Source of the DNA: Roseovarius sp.
GTDB taxonomy: Bacteria; Pseudomonadota; Alphaproteobacteria; Rhodobacterales; Rhodobacteraceae
Reading direction: 5' to 3'
Assembly: GCA_023260815.1 (NCBI GenBank)
Contig: JALQUE010000445.1
Location: forward strand, 1 to 5,435
Length of the DNA stretch: 5,435 nucleotides
Shown: one piece after another, positions 3,907 to 5,435 of the stretch
How positions within the stretch are numbered: position 1 is the stretch's first letter
Layout: each line of letters starts with the position of its first letter
Notes under the pieces: generated by a model
The model's database searches: none
What the model saw: only the letters and a program-made list of their open reading frames with translations
What the model was told of the DNA's origin: nothing
Translations under genes and position numbers: made by a program

Positions 3907-5435
3907 ATGGCCCAGATTTCCCTTACATTTCCTGATGGTAACAGCCGGTCATACGATGCCGGCGTCACACCTGCCGATGTTGCGGCGGACATTTCGACGT
4001 CGCTGGCGAAAAAGGCGATTTCCGCAACCGTGGACGGCCAACACTGGGATCTACAGTGGCCGATCCAACAGGATTCGTCCATTGCTATCAATACGATGAA
4101 GGACGAAGCTCAAGCGCTCGAGCTGATCCGCCACGACCTCGCCCACATCATGGCCCGCGCCGTTCAAGAGCTTTGGCCGGACGTCAAGGTCACCATCGGC
4201 CCGGTGATCGAGAACGGATGGTATTACGATTTCGACCGCAAGGAACCTTTCACGCCAGAAGACCTCGGCGTGATCGAGAAAAAGATGAGAGAGATCATCA
4301 ACTTGCGTGATCCCGTTCGCACCGAAATCTGGGACCGCGACCGCGCGATCAAGCATTATGAGGACACTGGCGAACCCTTCAAGGTCGAGTTGATCGAGGC
4401 CATTCCCGGCACCGAACCTCTCCGCATGTACTGGCACGGCCCCTGGCAAGACCTCTGCCGCGGCCCCCACCTGCAACACACCGGCCAAGTGCCTGCAGAC
4501 GCTTTCAAATTGATGTCCGTGGCTGGCGCTTACTGGCGCGGCGACTCCAATCGCCAGATGTTGCAGCGCATCTATGGCGTCGCGTTCCTCAATCGCGAAA
4601 AACTCAAGGATTACCTGACCTTCCTCGAAGAAGCTGAGAAACGCGACCACCGCAAACTCGGCCGGGAGATGGATCTCTTTCACATGCAGGAAGAGGCGCC
4701 GGGCCAGATCTTCTGGCACCCCAACGGCTGGACGATCTACACCACCTTGCAAGATTACATGCGCCGCCAACAGCGCCGCGGCGGCTATGTCGAGGTAAAC
4801 ACACCACAAGTCGTCGACCGCAAACTCTGGGAAGCGTCGGGCCACTGGGACAAGTACCAGGAGCACATGTTCATCGTCGAAGTCGACGAAGACCACGCCC
4901 GCGAGAAATCCATCAATGCTCTCAAGCCGATGAACTGCCCTTGTCATGTGCAAATCTTCAATCGCGGCCTGAAATCCTATCGCGATCTGCCCCTGCGCAT
5001 GGCGGAATTCGGCAGCTGCAACAGGTACGAACCCTCGGGCGCCCTGCATGGCATCATGCGCGTTCGCGGGTTCACTCAGGATGACGCACATATCTTCTGC
5101 CGCGAAGACCAGATCGAAACGGAAACCAAGAAATTCATTGGGTTTTTATCCGAAATCTACCGCGATCTCGGGTTCGCGGACTTCAAGGTAAAGTTCTCGG
5201 ATCGCCCGGAAAAACGTGCCGGCAGCGACGAGGTCTGGGACAAATCGGAGAACGCGTTGAAGGCCGCGACCGAAGCTGCGGGCGCCGCGTTTGAACTGAA
5301 CCCCGGCGAAGGCGCCTTCTACGGCCCGAAACTGGAATTTGTCCTGACAGACGCAATCGGACGGGACTGGCAGTGTGGCACCCTGCAGGTGGATTTCGTC
5401 CTGCCCGAAAGGCTGGACGCCACCTATATCGCCGA
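3907..5435 (+). CDS. thrS: Threonyl-tRNA synthetase, N-terminal 509 residues; 3' end outside window
   Basis: ThrRS is a cytoplasmic class II synthetase that charges tRNA-Thr with threonine. The domain order is complete as far as it goes: an N-terminal TGS domain (about 1-61, MAQISLTFPDGNSRSYDAGV onward), the editing domain (about 65-240) and the catalytic core (from about 250). In the editing domain, His76 and His80 (RHDLAHIMA) and Cys184 and His188 (LCRGPHLQHTG) match the E. coli residues 73, 77, 182 and 186, so removal of mischarged serine should work. In the core, Pro300 lies in motif 1, Cys344 (MNCPCH) and His395 (TQDDAHIF) are two zinc ligands, and Arg373 (NRYEPSG) is the motif 2 arginine. 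Cys490 in WQCGTLQVDF matches E. coli Cys480. The third zinc His is expected around residue 521, about 12 residues beyond the edge, so it is not visible. Motif 3 and the anticodon-binding domain are also missing. Usual length is about 640-650. Confidence 0.97.
   Translation, partial: MAQISLTFPDGNSRSYDAGVTPADVAADISTSLAKKAISATVDGQHWDLQWPIQQDSSIAINTMKDEAQALELIRHDLAHIMARAVQELWPDVKVTIGPVIENGWYYDFDRKEPFTPEDLGVIEKKMREIINLRDPVRTEIWDRDRAIKHYEDTGEPFKVELIEAIPGTEPLRMYWHGPWQDLCRGPHLQHTGQVPADAFKLMSVAGAYWRGDSNRQMLQRIYGVAFLNREKLKDYLTFLEEAEKRDHRKLGREMDLFHMQEEAPGQIFWHPNGWTIYTTLQDYMRRQQRRGGYVEVNTPQVVDRKLWEASGHWDKYQEHMFIVEVDEDHAREKSINALKPMNCPCHVQIFNRGLKSYRDLPLRMAEFGSCNRYEPSGALHGIMRVRGFTQDDAHIFCREDQIETETKKFIGFLSEIYRDLGFADFKVKFSDRPEKRAGSDEVWDKSENALKAATEAAGAAFELNPGEGAFYGPKLEFVLTDAIGRDWQCGTLQVDFVLPERLDATYIA

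Noticed and set aside
4051..5091. Minus-strand frame of 346 codons opposite thrS
   Set aside because: It mirrors the thrS coding frame, including its conserved catalytic blocks, so the open frame is a by-product of codon bias in thrS.
1..5435. tRNA/rRNA genes, CRISPR array, insertion sequence, phage or defence genes
   Set aside because: I looked for cloverleaf-type arms, regularly spaced long repeats, terminal inverted repeats with transposase motifs, and nuclease or toxin motifs, and found none I could support.

Overview
The window is a G+C-rich piece of bacterial chromosome that reads like an alphaproteobacterium of the Rhodobacteraceae (Roseobacter/Paracoccus-type). This is an inference from protein style, codon use, the presence of an intracellular polyhydroxyalkanoate depolymerase, and the ThrRS sequence. 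I see no tRNA or rRNA gene, CRISPR array, insertion sequence, phage gene or recognisable defence cassette. It looks like ordinary core chromosome with some unusual details.

Layout, left to right. (1) 1-753, plus strand: the C-terminal 250 residues of an intracellular PHA/PHB depolymerase (PhaZ), with catalytic Asp and His visible and a lysine-rich tail. It ends in a GC-rich hairpin at 772-793 and converges on the next gene. (2) 2912 down to 781, minus strand: four genes transcribed leftward. They are a 64-residue protein of unknown function (2718-2912), an intact ABHD10-like alpha/beta hydrolase (1852-2619), a second alpha/beta hydrolase whose nucleophile serine is replaced by alanine (1046-1774), and a small basic two-helix membrane protein (781-1053) that overlaps its upstream neighbour by 8 nt. 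(3) 2913-3139: intergenic, with an AT-rich promoter-like block, a palindrome, four 10-bp tandem units and a clear rho-independent terminator for the next gene. (4) 3140-3376, minus strand: a 78-residue soluble protein of unknown function. (5) 3377-3906: a 530-base non-coding stretch between divergent genes, with several short inverted repeats, a candidate thrS promoter and a small stem-loop shaped like a tRNA-Thr anticodon arm. (6) 3907 to the window end, plus strand: threonyl-tRNA synthetase (thrS), truncated by the window after 509 codons.

How the parts relate. PhaZ mobilises stored polyester. The two hydrolases and the membrane protein form a close leftward cluster, but nothing in the sequence ties them biochemically to PhaZ. 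ThrRS is a housekeeping enzyme expressed separately. The points most worth checking are the dead-looking nucleophile elbow (Ala64 in GHAMGG), the possible anticodon mimic in the thrS leader, and a hairpin that covers part of the ribosome binding site of the ABHD10-like hydrolase. I found no convincing new multi-gene system.
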